From the NCBI GenBank assembly GCA_051657715.1, contig JBOFLF010000061.1:1-64000 (forward strand): DNA of 64,000 bases, written 5' to 3'. A program made the position numbers and the translations under genes. This DNA comes from JBOFBH01 sp051657715. GTDB lineage: Bacteria; Actinomycetota; Actinomycetes; Actinomycetales; Angustibacteraceae. Positions 8,141-15,963 of the stretch are shown one piece after another. The notes below the pieces were generated by a model that worked only from the letters and a program-made list of their open reading frames with translations, ran no database searches and had not been told where the DNA came from. The stretch's first letter is position 1, and the number at the start of each line of letters is the position of its first letter.

Positions 8141-8313
8141 TGGCGAGTTCCCGGCAGTCACCGTGGCCCGCAGGAGCCGCGCCTCGTCCAGCGCGGCAGC
8201 CTCCCAGAGGCAGCCTGCGGGCCATCTCATGCCCCTAGAACCAGACGAGCCGCCGGTAGACCCAGACGAGCCGTCGGCCCGTTTCGAGTGCTGCTAGGGC
8301 GAAGACGGCCGGG
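8141..8313. other. Non-coding stretch after the leader element
   Basis: This segment between the leader hairpins and the pdxH stop contains no convincing gene. It does carry an imperfect direct repeat, CCAGACGAGCCGCCGGTAGA and CCAGACGAGCCGTCGGCCC (8241-8281), close to the pdxH stop. Reading frames across it are compositional. Confidence 0.4.
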
Positions 8314-9096
8314 TCAGGGTTGCAGGCGGGTGGTGCGCCAGGCCCGGGCGTCACCGAGATCGCCATCACCGATCCGGTCGAAGCGCACCCGATCGTGCAG
8401 ACGGGACCGCTGGCCGACCCACAGCTCGACCTCGTCCGGGCGCACCAGGTAACCACCCCAGGTGGACGGCGCCGGGACGTCGTCCCGTGATCCGTCGTCC
8501 GGCCAACGCTCCTCCTCCGCGACGACCCGGGCACGCAGCTCGGCGCGGGATCCGATGGGCTGGGACTGGCGGGACGCTCTCGTCGCGAGCTGTGAGCCAC
8601 GCGGCCGGCTGGCGAAGTACTCCGCAGCGACCTGCGGCGTGGTTGGGACCACCACGCCTCGCACGCGGACCTGCCGATACATCGGGTGCCACAGCAGCAC
8701 CAGGGCGGCCGACGGCGTCCCAGCCAGCTGGTGTCCCTTGGCCGATCGGGTGTTGGTGAAAAACACCAGCCCTTGAGGGGTAAGCGACTTCAGCAACACG
8801 GTGCGCGCATCCGGCCTACCGTGCTCGTCGACGGTCGCCAGCGCCATCGCGCCGGGTTCGACGATGCGCGGGTCAGCCTCGGCGTCGGCGTACCACCGGA
8901 CCAACCACGGGTACGGCGGGCCGGTCACGTCGTCGGCGAGACCATCACCCTCGTAGGCCGTTCGGGCGGCTGGGTCGACGACGTCCGGCAGGACGCCCGC
9001 CGCCGCGGTTCTGGTCGCCGCGGTTCTGGTCGCCGCGGTTCTGGTCGCCGCGGCCTCAGCTGCCGCGATCTCGGCTGCTGTGGTCTCGTCGGTCAC
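8314..9096 (-). CDS. pdxH: Pyridoxamine 5'-phosphate oxidase
   Basis: A 260-residue FMN flavoenzyme oxidising pyridoxamine/pyridoxine 5'-phosphate to pyridoxal phosphate. Family motifs run in order: PYPWLVRWYADAEA, AMALATVDEHGRPDARTVLLK, GLVFFTNTRSAKGHQL, WHPMYRQVRVRG, and at the end WGGYLVRPDEVELWVGQRSRLHDR with a C-terminal W..TRLQP. GTG 9096 is taken as the start. The first ~35 residues are a low-complexity Ala/Thr extension containing TRTAATRTAATRTAA, produced by a 15-bp tandem repeat at ~9005-9055; it is absent from the enzyme core. It is divergent from serC, another vitamin-B6-linked gene, about 100 bases away. Confidence 0.93.
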   Translation of the reverse strand: MTDETTAAEIAAAEAAATRTAATRTAATRTAAAGVLPDVVDPAARTAYEGDGLADDVTGPPYPWLVRWYADAEADPRIVEPGAMALATVDEHGRPDARTVLLKSLTPQGLVFFTNTRSAKGHQLAGTPSAALVLLWHPMYRQVRVRGVVVPTTPQVAAEYFASRPRGSQLATRASRQSQPIGSRAELRARVVAEEERWPDDGSRDDVPAPSTWGGYLVRPDEVELWVGQRSRLHDRVRFDRIGDGDLGDARAWRTTRLQP

Positions 9097-9196
9097 GGCG
9101 CTCAGCGTAGGTGCCGAGCCGGCGTCCAGCACCGCGGACGCGGCCGGGCCACCCGGCGTGGGTCAGCCTGGAACGACGGGCTGGGATAGTGGGCCG

Positions 9197-10348
9197 GTGA
9201 GTCGTACCGCGTCGCCGGCCCAGGTGCAGATACCGCCAGCCCTCCTGCCACGGGACGGTCGATTCGGATCGGGTCCGAGTCGGGTGCGACCAGAACAGGT
9301 GGCAGCGGTCGCCGCTGCTGGGCGATCGCTGCTGGGGACCTCGCACCGGCAGGCTCCGGTCCGTGGCCTGGTCGCCCAGGTGCGCCGGGGACTGGCTGAG
9401 CTGTTCGCGTTGCCGGACGGCTACGAGGTGGTGCTGGGCAACGGCGGGTCGACGACGTTCTGGGACGTCGCCACCACTTGCCTGGTGCGCGAGCGTGCGC
9501 AGCACCTGGTGTGCGGGGAGTTCTCCGCCAAGTTCGCGGCGGCCACCGCCGACGCGCCGTTCCTCGCCGCCCCGGACGTCGTGGAGTCCCCGCCAGGAAC
9601 CGTGCCCGCACCTCATGCGGCACAGGTCGACGTGCACGCGTGGCCGCACAATGAGACCTCCACCGGAGCGGTGCTCCCGGTGGACCGGGTGCCGGGCACC
9701 GCAGCCAGCACCGACGGCGGTCCCTTGGTGGTGGTAGACGGCACGTCCGCGGCGGCCGGCGTGCCTATCGAGGTGTCCCGCACCGACGTCTACTACTTCG
9801 CGCCGCAGAAGGGATTCGCCTCGGACGGCGGGTTGTGGCTGGCACTGCTCTCGCCGGCAGCGGTTGCCCGGGCGGACGAGCTCGAGTCGTCGTCGGCGCA
9901 GCGCTGGGTGCCGGCAAGCCTCAGCTTGCGAACCGCGATCGCGAACAGCCGTCAGGAGCAGACGTACAACACCCCGTCCATCGCCACGTTGGTGATGCTG
10001 GCCGAGCAGGTGGACTGGCTGCTCGCCCGAGGCGGCCTGGCGTGGTCGACCGCGAGGTGCGCACGGTCGGCGGCGGTGCTGTACGACTGGGCCGAGCGCA
10101 CGCGGTGGGTCACCCCGTTCGTCACCGACCCGGCCCACCGCTCCCCGGTCGTCGCGACGATCGACCTGGACGACGCGATCGACGCGGCCGGGGTCGCGGC
10201 GACGTTGCGGCACAACGGGATCGTCGATGTCGAGCCGTACCGCAAGCTGGGCCGCAACCAGCTGCGGATCGGCATGTTCCCGGCAGTGGATCCGGACGAC
10301 GTCGAAGCTCTCACCGCCTGCGTGGATCACGTCGTCGAGCGAGTCTGA
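9197..10348 (+). CDS. serC: Phosphoserine aminotransferase
   Basis: A 383-residue PLP-dependent aminotransferase making 3-phosphoserine from 3-phosphohydroxypyruvate, of the actinobacterial type. Visible features are DGRFGSGPSRVRPEQ near the N-terminus, LLGTSHRQAPVR, LGNGGSTTFWD, and the PLP-lysine in YYFAPQKGFASDGG. The C-terminal domain ends IGMFPAVDPDDVEALTACVDHV. GTG 9197 gives the family's usual N-terminus; no clear Shine-Dalgarno is seen, so the mRNA may be leaderless. The enzyme also acts in PLP synthesis in some bacteria, and pdxH sits divergently next to it. Confidence 0.92.
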   Translation: MSRTASPAQVQIPPALLPRDGRFGSGPSRVRPEQVAAVAAAGRSLLGTSHRQAPVRGLVAQVRRGLAELFALPDGYEVVLGNGGSTTFWDVATTCLVRERAQHLVCGEFSAKFAAATADAPFLAAPDVVESPPGTVPAPHAAQVDVHAWPHNETSTGAVLPVDRVPGTAASTDGGPLVVVDGTSAAAGVPIEVSRTDVYYFAPQKGFASDGGLWLALLSPAAVARADELESSSAQRWVPASLSLRTAIANSRQEQTYNTPSIATLVMLAEQVDWLLARGGLAWSTARCARSAAVLYDWAERTRWVTPFVTDPAHRSPVVATIDLDDAIDAAGVAATLRHNGIVDVEPYRKLGRNQLRIGMFPAVDPDDVEALTACVDHVVERV

Positions 10349-10429
10349 GCATCCGACTGGCGCGCTAGCGCCCGCCGGAGGAGGCGAAGCCCGGGCTGAG
10401 CGGGGTGGCACGGGCGCAGCGGCCCGCAG

Positions 10430-11650
10430 TCACCGGTCGAGCATCCGGGTGAGTTCGTCGTCCAGCTGCCGGGCCAGGGCCGGGTAGACGGCCCAGTCCG
10501 CGGTCAGCGCCCGGTACTCCCGCAGCACGGTGTCCCGGGCCGGGGACCCGACGCGGACGGCGCGGATCAACGCGTTGCGCGGGGTGTGCCGAGAGTCCAC
10601 GAACTCGACCACCTCGGTGCGGTAGCCGAGGATCCGCAGCACGAGCGCCCGCAGGGTGTCGGTGAGCACGTCGGCGTACCGCTCGCGCAGGATCGGGTGC
10701 CGGGTGATCGCCGCGTACGGCTCGGGTGCGCCCGGCCCCTCGGCCAGCTGGCGCTGGATGTCGTGGTGGCAGCACGGCGCGGCCAGCAGCACCGAGGACC
10801 GCCAGCGCACCCCGCGCGCGATCGCGTGATCCGTCGCGGTGTCGCAGGCGTGCAACGCCAGGACCAGCTGCGGAGCCCCCGAGTCGTGGCCGGCCGCGCC
10901 AAACGGGTCGGACTGGTCGATGGCGCCGACCTCGAAGCCGAGACCGGCCAGCCGCAGCTCGGCCGCCAGCCGCTGGTTGCGTTCCACCACGTCGTCGCGC
11001 AGGTCCACCCCGATGGTGCGGACGTCGCCCAGCTGCTGGCTGAGGAACCGGTGCGCGGCGAAAGTCAGGTAGGCGTTGCCGCAGCCGAGGTCGACCACCC
11101 GCAGCGGATCGCCACCTCGATCACGGGCCAGCGCAGGAAGGGCCGGTCGCAGCAGCCGCAGGAACGCGTCCACCTGACGACGCTTGTCCGCCCCGGCACC
11201 GAGCGCGTCGAACAACGGGTCCGCCGGGTCGAGCAACCGCTGCGGCGCCCGGTCGTGCGCCCGGACCTGCACGTCCCGGCGACTGGCCGGCATCCGGTGG
11301 ACCGCGGCCGCGCCCTTCTTCGTCACCCGCAGCTGGACCGTGGCGTCCACCGTCTCGACGTGCCAGTTGCCGAACGGTTCGTCGAGCAGCGCGTCGACAG
11401 TCGCGGCGGCGGCGCCGTAGGGGGTGTTGCGCGTGGTCGCACGGCGGCCGTCATGGGTGACCACCTGCAACACCCGGCCTTTCTTGCGCAGATCGACCGG
11501 CCGCAGCTCGGCTCGGGACACCGACGGCCGGCTCCCCCGCCGATGCCCGGCGGCGACCGCCCGGACCAGCCGGTCGGAGTCCAGCAGGATCGGCCGCAGA
11601 TCGGCCAGCGCCGTCGCCAGGTCGTGCGCCACACCCCCATCATCACTCAT
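10430..11650 (-). CDS. Class I SAM-dependent methyltransferase (METTL25-like)
   Basis: A 406-residue methyltransferase. The SAM-binding core starts near residue 205 with VVDLGCGNAYLTFAAHRFL (motif I) and IGVDLRDDVVERN (motif II), and there is a LVLALHACDTATDHAIARGV stretch followed by APCCHHDIQRQL. The ALHACD...PCCHH pair is shared by METTL25/RRNAD1-like methyltransferases, so an RNA or protein target is plausible but not shown. The N-terminal ~200 residues hold a separate domain with a Lys/Arg-rich patch. ATG 11650 is preferred; an upstream frame reads low-complexity. It lies downstream of the MFS gene on the same strand. Confidence 0.78.
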   Translation of the reverse strand: MSDDGGVAHDLATALADLRPILLDSDRLVRAVAAGHRRGSRPSVSRAELRPVDLRKKGRVLQVVTHDGRRATTRNTPYGAAAATVDALLDEPFGNWHVETVDATVQLRVTKKGAAAVHRMPASRRDVQVRAHDRAPQRLLDPADPLFDALGAGADKRRQVDAFLRLLRPALPALARDRGGDPLRVVDLGCGNAYLTFAAHRFLSQQLGDVRTIGVDLRDDVVERNQRLAAELRLAGLGFEVGAIDQSDPFGAAGHDSGAPQLVLALHACDTATDHAIARGVRWRSSVLLAAPCCHHDIQRQLAEGPGAPEPYAAITRHPILRERYADVLTDTLRALVLRILGYRTEVVEFVDSRHTPRNALIRAVRVGSPARDTVLREYRALTADWAVYPALARQLDDELTRMLDR

Positions 11651-11741
11651 CTTCACCGCCGCTCGGCAACCTCCGTGCAGCCGCCCCACCTTGCCTGCCG
11701 CGGACCCGGGCAGGACAGCCGAGACGGGTCCGGAAGCAGGA

Positions 11742-11828
11742 TCAGGAGAGCATCGCGGCAACCGCCACGGCCAGGACAAGCAGGGCCAGGCAACAGGAGA
11801 CGACGAGCCGCCGCGTTCGCGGTGTCAT
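11742..11828 (-). CDS. 28-residue single-span membrane micropeptide
   Basis: The frame reads MTPRTRRLVVSCC then LALLVLAVAVAAMLS: a basic N-terminus followed by one hydrophobic helix of about 18 residues and no tail. Its ATG overlaps the stop of the MFS transporter gene (ATGA at 11825-11828), which is the arrangement expected for translational coupling. A positively charged start and a clean transmembrane segment make chance less likely. It could be an accessory subunit or regulator of the transporter. This is inference. Confidence 0.55.
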   Translation of the reverse strand: MTPRTRRLVVSCCLALLVLAVAVAAMLS

Positions 11829-13117
11829 GCGACCTGCCGCTCGCGGGCTTCGGCGTCATGAGCGGACGCACGCTCGGCGAGGTGCACCTGCGAGCGCAGG
11901 TGATCGTGCCACCACCGGTGTCGAGCGCGAACCAGGCAGGCGGCGGCGACCAGGCCGGTGGTGATCGCCACCAGGCCACCGAGCACGATCGTCCATCGTG
12001 GCCCGAACGTCTCGCCGACCCAGCCGACGACCGGCGAGCCGATCGGGGTGCCGCCGAGGAAGATCGCCAGATAGAGCGCCATCACCCGGCCCCGCATCCC
12101 CGGGGCGACAGACAGCTGCACGAGGGCGTTGGCCGACGTCATCAAGGTCAGAGCGGTCAGCCCCACCGGCACCAAAGCGACCGCGAACAGCTCGTACGTC
12201 GGCATCAGCGCCGCCACGCAGGCGGTGATCCCGAACGCCAGGGTGGATCCGACGATCAACCACAACCCCGGCCTGGAACGGCGGGCAGCCAGCAGGGACC
12301 CGGTGAGCGAGCCGACCGCCATCACACTGCCGAGCAGCCCGAACTCGCTGGCGCCCTTGCCGAACGCGGCCGTCGCCATCACCGCCGTGGTGAGCTGGAA
12401 GTTGAGGCCGAACGTGCCGACCAACCCGATCGTCGCGAGCACCAGGATCAGGTCCGGACGCCCACGGACGTACCGCAGGCCGGCTCGCAGCTGACCTCGC
12501 CCGCGAGGCGCTGGGCGAGCTGGTCGCAGGTCGGCGCCACGCATCCTGGACAACGCGGCGAGCACCGCGACGAAGGTCACGGCGTTGACCAGGAACACCG
12601 GGCCGGTGCCCACCCCCGCGATCAGCAGACCCGCCAGACCCGGGCCGACGATCCGCGCGGCGTGGAACGAGGCACTGCTCAGCCCGACCGCGTTGGGCAG
12701 GTCGTCCGACGGGACCATCTCGCTGACGAACGCCTGCCGGGCCGGGGCATCCACAGCCGCCGCCACCCCCAACGCGAGCGCGAGCGCGTAGGCGTGCCAG
12801 AGCTGGACGGCTCCTGTGAGCACCAACACACCCAGGACGGCGGCGGACACCGCCATCGCACTCTGGGTAGCAAAGAGGACCAGGCGCTTGGGCACCCGGT
12901 CCGCGAGCAACCCGGCCACCGGCGCGAACACCAACATCGGGCCGAACTGCAGACCTGCCGTGACACCCACCGCGACGGCCGAGTAGTCCGTGAGGACGGT
13001 CAGCACCAGCCAGTCCTGGGCGACCCGCTGCATCCAGGTGCCCACGTTGGACACCACCGCGGCGGCCAACCAGAGCCGATAGTTGAACGTGCGCAGCGCC
13101 CGGAAGGTGGGGCTCAT
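11825..13117 (-). CDS. MFS transporter
   Basis: A 430-residue major facilitator protein with about 12 hydrophobic segments, of the drug-efflux/Bcr-like or MFS_3 type. The N-terminus (FRALRTFNYRLWLAAAVVSN) and the loop GLLADRVPKRLVLF, a version of the family motif A, place it there; GRVMALYLAIFLGGTPIGSP is the second-half counterpart. Substrate cannot be told. ATG 13117 lacks a strong Shine-Dalgarno. Divergent to it are a 13-bp direct repeat and a MarR-like remnant, so it may have lost a local repressor. The stop overlaps a 28-residue membrane ORF. Confidence 0.9.
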   Translation of the reverse strand: MSPTFRALRTFNYRLWLAAAVVSNVGTWMQRVAQDWLVLTVLTDYSAVAVGVTAGLQFGPMLVFAPVAGLLADRVPKRLVLFATQSAMAVSAAVLGVLVLTGAVQLWHAYALALALGVAAAVDAPARQAFVSEMVPSDDLPNAVGLSSASFHAARIVGPGLAGLLIAGVGTGPVFLVNAVTFVAVLAALSRMRGADLRPARPAPRGRGQLRAGLRYVRGRPDLILVLATIGLVGTFGLNFQLTTAVMATAAFGKGASEFGLLGSVMAVGSLTGSLLAARRSRPGLWLIVGSTLAFGITACVAALMPTYELFAVALVPVGLTALTLMTSANALVQLSVAPGMRGRVMALYLAIFLGGTPIGSPVVGWVGETFGPRWTIVLGGLVAITTGLVAAACLVRARHRWWHDHLRSQVHLAERASAHDAEARERQVA

Positions 13118-13262
13118 GATGCCACGGCCCGAGCATGGTCAGGGCAGCCAAAGCTCAACGGCGACACTGGCCTCGCTTATCTCGGTTCGGGTGCTGACGA
13201 TCGCGGATACCTCGGCAACACCCCCGGCCGGTGTGGTGTTCCCGAAGTGTTTCCCGTCTCGA

Positions 13263-13288
13263 ACCTGGGTGACAATCCTGGGTGACAA
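13263..13288. repeat. Two-copy 13-bp direct repeat upstream of the MFS gene
   Basis: CCTGGGTGACAAT occurs twice in tandem (13263-13275 and 13276-13288), about 150 bases before the MFS start. On the minus strand each copy contains TTGTCA. The position fits an operator or a promoter -35 region for the transporter gene. No bound factor is known from the window. Confidence 0.5.
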
Positions 13289-13295
13289 TGACGAG

Positions 13296-13467
13296 GTGAC
13301 GACCACTTGTGGTGGCCGTCGCGGACCCTGGGCCGGGGCGCCCGCGCGCTCATGGAGGCCCCGGCCGCCTTCCGTCGTCGCGGCATTCTTCATCGGCCGC
13401 ACCACCCTGGACCGGGTCTGAGGTGACCGGGCCGCGGTCCTCGCGCTCGAACGCACCGCCGACGGCT
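13296..13467 (+). pseudogene. Possible remnant of a MarR-family regulator
   Basis: No single frame stays open, but three frames in order give fragments like the N-terminus of MarR regulators often divergent to MFS genes: PGRPRALMEAPAAFRR, then FFIGRTTLDRV, then AAVLALERTADG. Stops follow at 13421 and 13467, and the rest of the winged helix is missing. The pieces would need at least two frame changes plus loss of the 3' half. The location next to an MFS gene supports the idea. A chance pattern remains possible. Confidence 0.3.
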
Positions 13468-13506
13468 GAGGGCGCGTCGCGGACAGGACTCCCGCGACGC
13501 GCCCTC
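13468..13506 (-). terminator. 15-bp perfect GC hairpin
   Basis: GAGGGCGCGTCGCGG (13468-13482) pairs perfectly with CCGCGACGCGCCCTC (13492-13506). It lies 20 bases beyond the stop of the TSP3-repeat gene on the minus strand, so it is best read as that gene's terminator. There is no strong U-tract, as is common in high-GC actinobacteria. Confidence 0.75.
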
Positions 13507-13525
13507 AAGCCGACCAGGTCGGCGA

Positions 13526-14401
13526 TCAGCGGGCGGCTAGCTCCAGCTCCACGACCTTCTGGGTGATCGGGTCGAACTCGATCCCGACCAGAGCAGCGCC
13601 GACGACCAGGTCCTGCAACGAGCCTCCGTCGACCTTGACCTGCTCGTCCAGGACGACCTGGAGGTTGTCACCGCAGGTGAGCGTGACCGTCAACACCATC
13701 GCCTCGACGTCGTAGGAGGCCACGGTCGCGATCCGGGCATCCTGCTCCTCCTCGTGCTCGGACTCGTCGGCTTCATCGCCCTCGTCCTCGTCCTGGATCC
13801 CGTCGCGGTCGGAGTCCCGGGAGCACTGGTCGAACGGGGAGTCGTCCTCGTCCTCGTTGACCCGGCCGTCGCGGTCCCGGTCCTCGCTGCCGTCCCGCAC
13901 GCCGTCCCGGTCGGAGTCGACTCGGATCGGCGAGGTGCCCAGCTCGTTCTCGTCCTCGTCGGCGATGTGGTCGCCGTCCCGGTCGTCGTCATCCAGGACG
14001 CACGTCTCCAGGACGTCGTCCTCGTCCTCGTTCCGGACGCCGTCGCGGTCCGCGTCCTCGTCGCCGTCCCGTACACCGTCCCGGTCGCTGTCGGCCCGGG
14101 TCAGGAAGGTCCGGGTGCGCAGCTCGTCGCCGTCGTCCTGGCCATCGTTGTCCGTGTCCTCGTCGCGCGGGCTGGACTGCAGCCGGTACTCCCGCAGGTT
14201 GGACAGGCCATCGTGGTCGTGGTCGCGGCGGGCGTCAGCGGCCGACCGGGGGTTCAGGTGGTGGGCCACCTCCCACCGGTTGGGCATGCCGTCCCGGTCG
14301 GTGTCGGTGGCACTGGCCTGGGCCGGGGCGGCGAACGCCACCACCGATGCCACGGCAAGGGCACTGGTGCCGGCGGCCGCGATCAAGCGTCGAACGCTCA
14401 C
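13526..14401 (-). CDS. Secreted thrombospondin type-3 repeat protein
   Basis: A 291-residue exported, very acidic protein. GTG 14401 has GGAGGAA five bases upstream and gives a signal peptide (VRRLIAAAGTSALAVASVVAFAAPAQASA). Residues ~30-215 carry repeated calcium-binding motifs of the type D(S/T)DxDGxxDGxED, for example DTDRDGMPNRWE, DSDRDGVRDGDED and DNDGQDDGDE. The last ~75 residues form a small separate domain (VDGGSLQDLVVGAALVGIEFDP) reminiscent of DUF5666-like folds. It probably binds Ca2+ at the cell surface. It stands alone, with its own terminator downstream. Confidence 0.8.
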   Translation of the reverse strand: MSVRRLIAAAGTSALAVASVVAFAAPAQASATDTDRDGMPNRWEVAHHLNPRSAADARRDHDHDGLSNLREYRLQSSPRDEDTDNDGQDDGDELRTRTFLTRADSDRDGVRDGDEDADRDGVRNEDEDDVLETCVLDDDDRDGDHIADEDENELGTSPIRVDSDRDGVRDGSEDRDRDGRVNEDEDDSPFDQCSRDSDRDGIQDEDEGDEADESEHEEEQDARIATVASYDVEAMVLTVTLTCGDNLQVVLDEQVKVDGGSLQDLVVGAALVGIEFDPITQKVVELELAAR

Positions 14402-14563
14402 GAGCTTCCTCCAAGGTCGGGGGACGGCCCGGGGCGGTCGTCCCGACACAGGTGTTGTCGGCCGTCCTGACCCGGGAGCCTGAGTGTCTGGGGCGACGAT
14501 CACCCGGTGGCAGCACGCCATATCCGGACAGGGTCCACAGCGCGACGCTCTACGCTGGGCCGG

Positions 14564-14899
14564 ATGGGTCAGGACAACGCCAGCCAGGACAACGCCGGAG
14601 AAAGCGACGCTGGACAGGGCGACGCTGGACAGGGCGACGACAACCTTCCGACCGGGCACGCCGCCTCAGCCGAGCCGATCGAGCCGGCGCAAACGAACAC
14701 CGCGCGGATCGTCGTGGCGGGCACCGCGTGCTGGGCGGTGGCGTTCGTCGTCGTGATCGCCGTTCCCACGCTGCACAGCGACGGCCGCGAGTGGTGGCCG
14801 TGGACCTGCCTGAGCGGTGTGGGGCTCGGCCTTCTCGGGTTGGCCTACGTCCTACGCGGACGAGGCAACGCAGCGGGAGCCCGGCCGAGCACGTCCTGA
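14564..14899 (+). CDS. DUF2530 family membrane protein
   Basis: A 111-residue protein with a hydrophilic N-terminal half and two transmembrane helices (IVVAGTACWAVAFVVVIAVPTL and CLSGVGLGLLGLAYVLRG) separated by REWWPWT, the layout of DUF2530. ATG 14564 is the likely start. The N-terminal half is longer than usual and holds the repeat DAGQGDAGQGD, made by a 15-bp tandem repeat near 14605-14640. Function unknown; the family often sits near MarR/MFS genes in actinobacteria, consistent with the neighbours here. Confidence 0.75.
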   Translation: MGQDNASQDNAGESDAGQGDAGQGDDNLPTGHAASAEPIEPAQTNTARIVVAGTACWAVAFVVVIAVPTLHSDGREWWPWTCLSGVGLGLLGLAYVLRGRGNAAGARPSTS

Positions 14900-15069
14900 T
14901 CCGCCGACGGCCTGATCCGCGAGCGAGCGTTGGTCACCACGACGCCGGCGCCTGACGGTCGATGCGGCCGTGTCCCGTCCCGCGAACAGCAGGCGATCCC
15001 GGTCAAGTGGGGAGAGCGAGCGATCCGGTTCCAACATGAGCCGGGCGCCACGTTCGGTCGGCCGCGAGC

Positions 15070-15846
15070 TCAGCCCGGTGGCGGGGTGGGTGGACCGTGG
15101 CCGAGCATGATGGCGATGCCCTCGGCCCGGCTCCGGGCGCCGAGAGCGCGCAAGATGGTGGCGGTCTCGCGTTCGAGGGTGCGGGTGGACACGCCGTGGT
15201 TGCGGGCGATGGTGGCGTCCTTGAGACCGCGACACAGGCTCTCGGCGATGTCCAGCTGGCGTTCACTGAGCACGACGCCCTGCGAGGGAGCCAGTGGCGT
15301 GGACAGCGCGTCGATCAACCGCTGAACCCGACGGGCATACCGGAGCAGCAGCGGGTCGGTCGAGGTCCACTTCGTGTAGTCACCGTGAACCGTGAGGGGG
15401 CCAAGGATCTTGAGCAGCTCGGAGTCATAGATGGCGAAGTGCCGAGAGACGGGTAGCGAGATCCGGATCTTGTCCGGTGGGCTGAGGGACGCGGTGAGTG
15501 GGTAGCGTCGCACCGCACGCGCGGGAATCCTGAGCTGAAGGTCAACCCCACGCCGACGGAAACGCTCGTTGCGGACCCGGCCCGGACCTCGCGGGTCGTA
15601 GAACCCATGTCGGCACACGGTCCAGACACTGCGGCGGGTGCGCCGGTCGATCTCTTCCAGTCCCCGCGCATTTCCTGGGAGACCGATACCCATCAGTCGC
15701 AGCCCGCCGGATGGACCCCCGTCGATCCGGTCGTCCACCAGGTCACCCAGCGCCCGGGCCGCCCGGGCCAGCTCGGCCTCGGCGGCGAACCGCTCCTCAC
15801 CGGTCGCCCGCCGCCGGGCGGCGGACCCCGGAACAGTGCTGATCAC
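15070..15846 (-). CDS. LuxR-type helix-turn-helix regulator
   Basis: A 258-residue transcription factor. The C-terminal ~60 residues form a LuxR/GerE-like HTH (VVLSERQLDIAESLCRGL, then DATIARNHGVSTRTLERE). The N-terminal ~190 residues resemble the effector part of HTH regulators built on a TrmB/PLD-like fold: helices (AELARAARALGDLVDDRIDG) then strands with RRGVDLQLRIP and HFAIYDSELLKI. No REC phospho-receiver is present, so it is not a classical response regulator. GTG 15846 follows GGGGAGGG at four bases. The target is unknown; it is not coupled to its neighbours. Confidence 0.75.
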   Translation of the reverse strand: MISTVPGSAARRRATGEERFAAEAELARAARALGDLVDDRIDGGPSGGLRLMGIGLPGNARGLEEIDRRTRRSVWTVCRHGFYDPRGPGRVRNERFRRRGVDLQLRIPARAVRRYPLTASLSPPDKIRISLPVSRHFAIYDSELLKILGPLTVHGDYTKWTSTDPLLLRYARRVQRLIDALSTPLAPSQGVVLSERQLDIAESLCRGLKDATIARNHGVSTRTLERETATILRALGARSRAEGIAIMLGHGPPTPPPG

Positions 15847-15963
15847 AGACCCTCCCCACCTGCAAAACAGCATGACCTCAACCACGGTGGACGCTACCGT
15901 CGGCGCGCCTCACGGAACAAGACCCGTGCGGCGCTGGTGCGCCGATCACCGCCCGTCATGCTG

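Noticed and set aside
10586..13285. 899-codon plus-strand open frame
   Set aside because: It lies opposite the methyltransferase and MFS genes and has the Arg/His/Gln-rich composition of a GC shadow frame.
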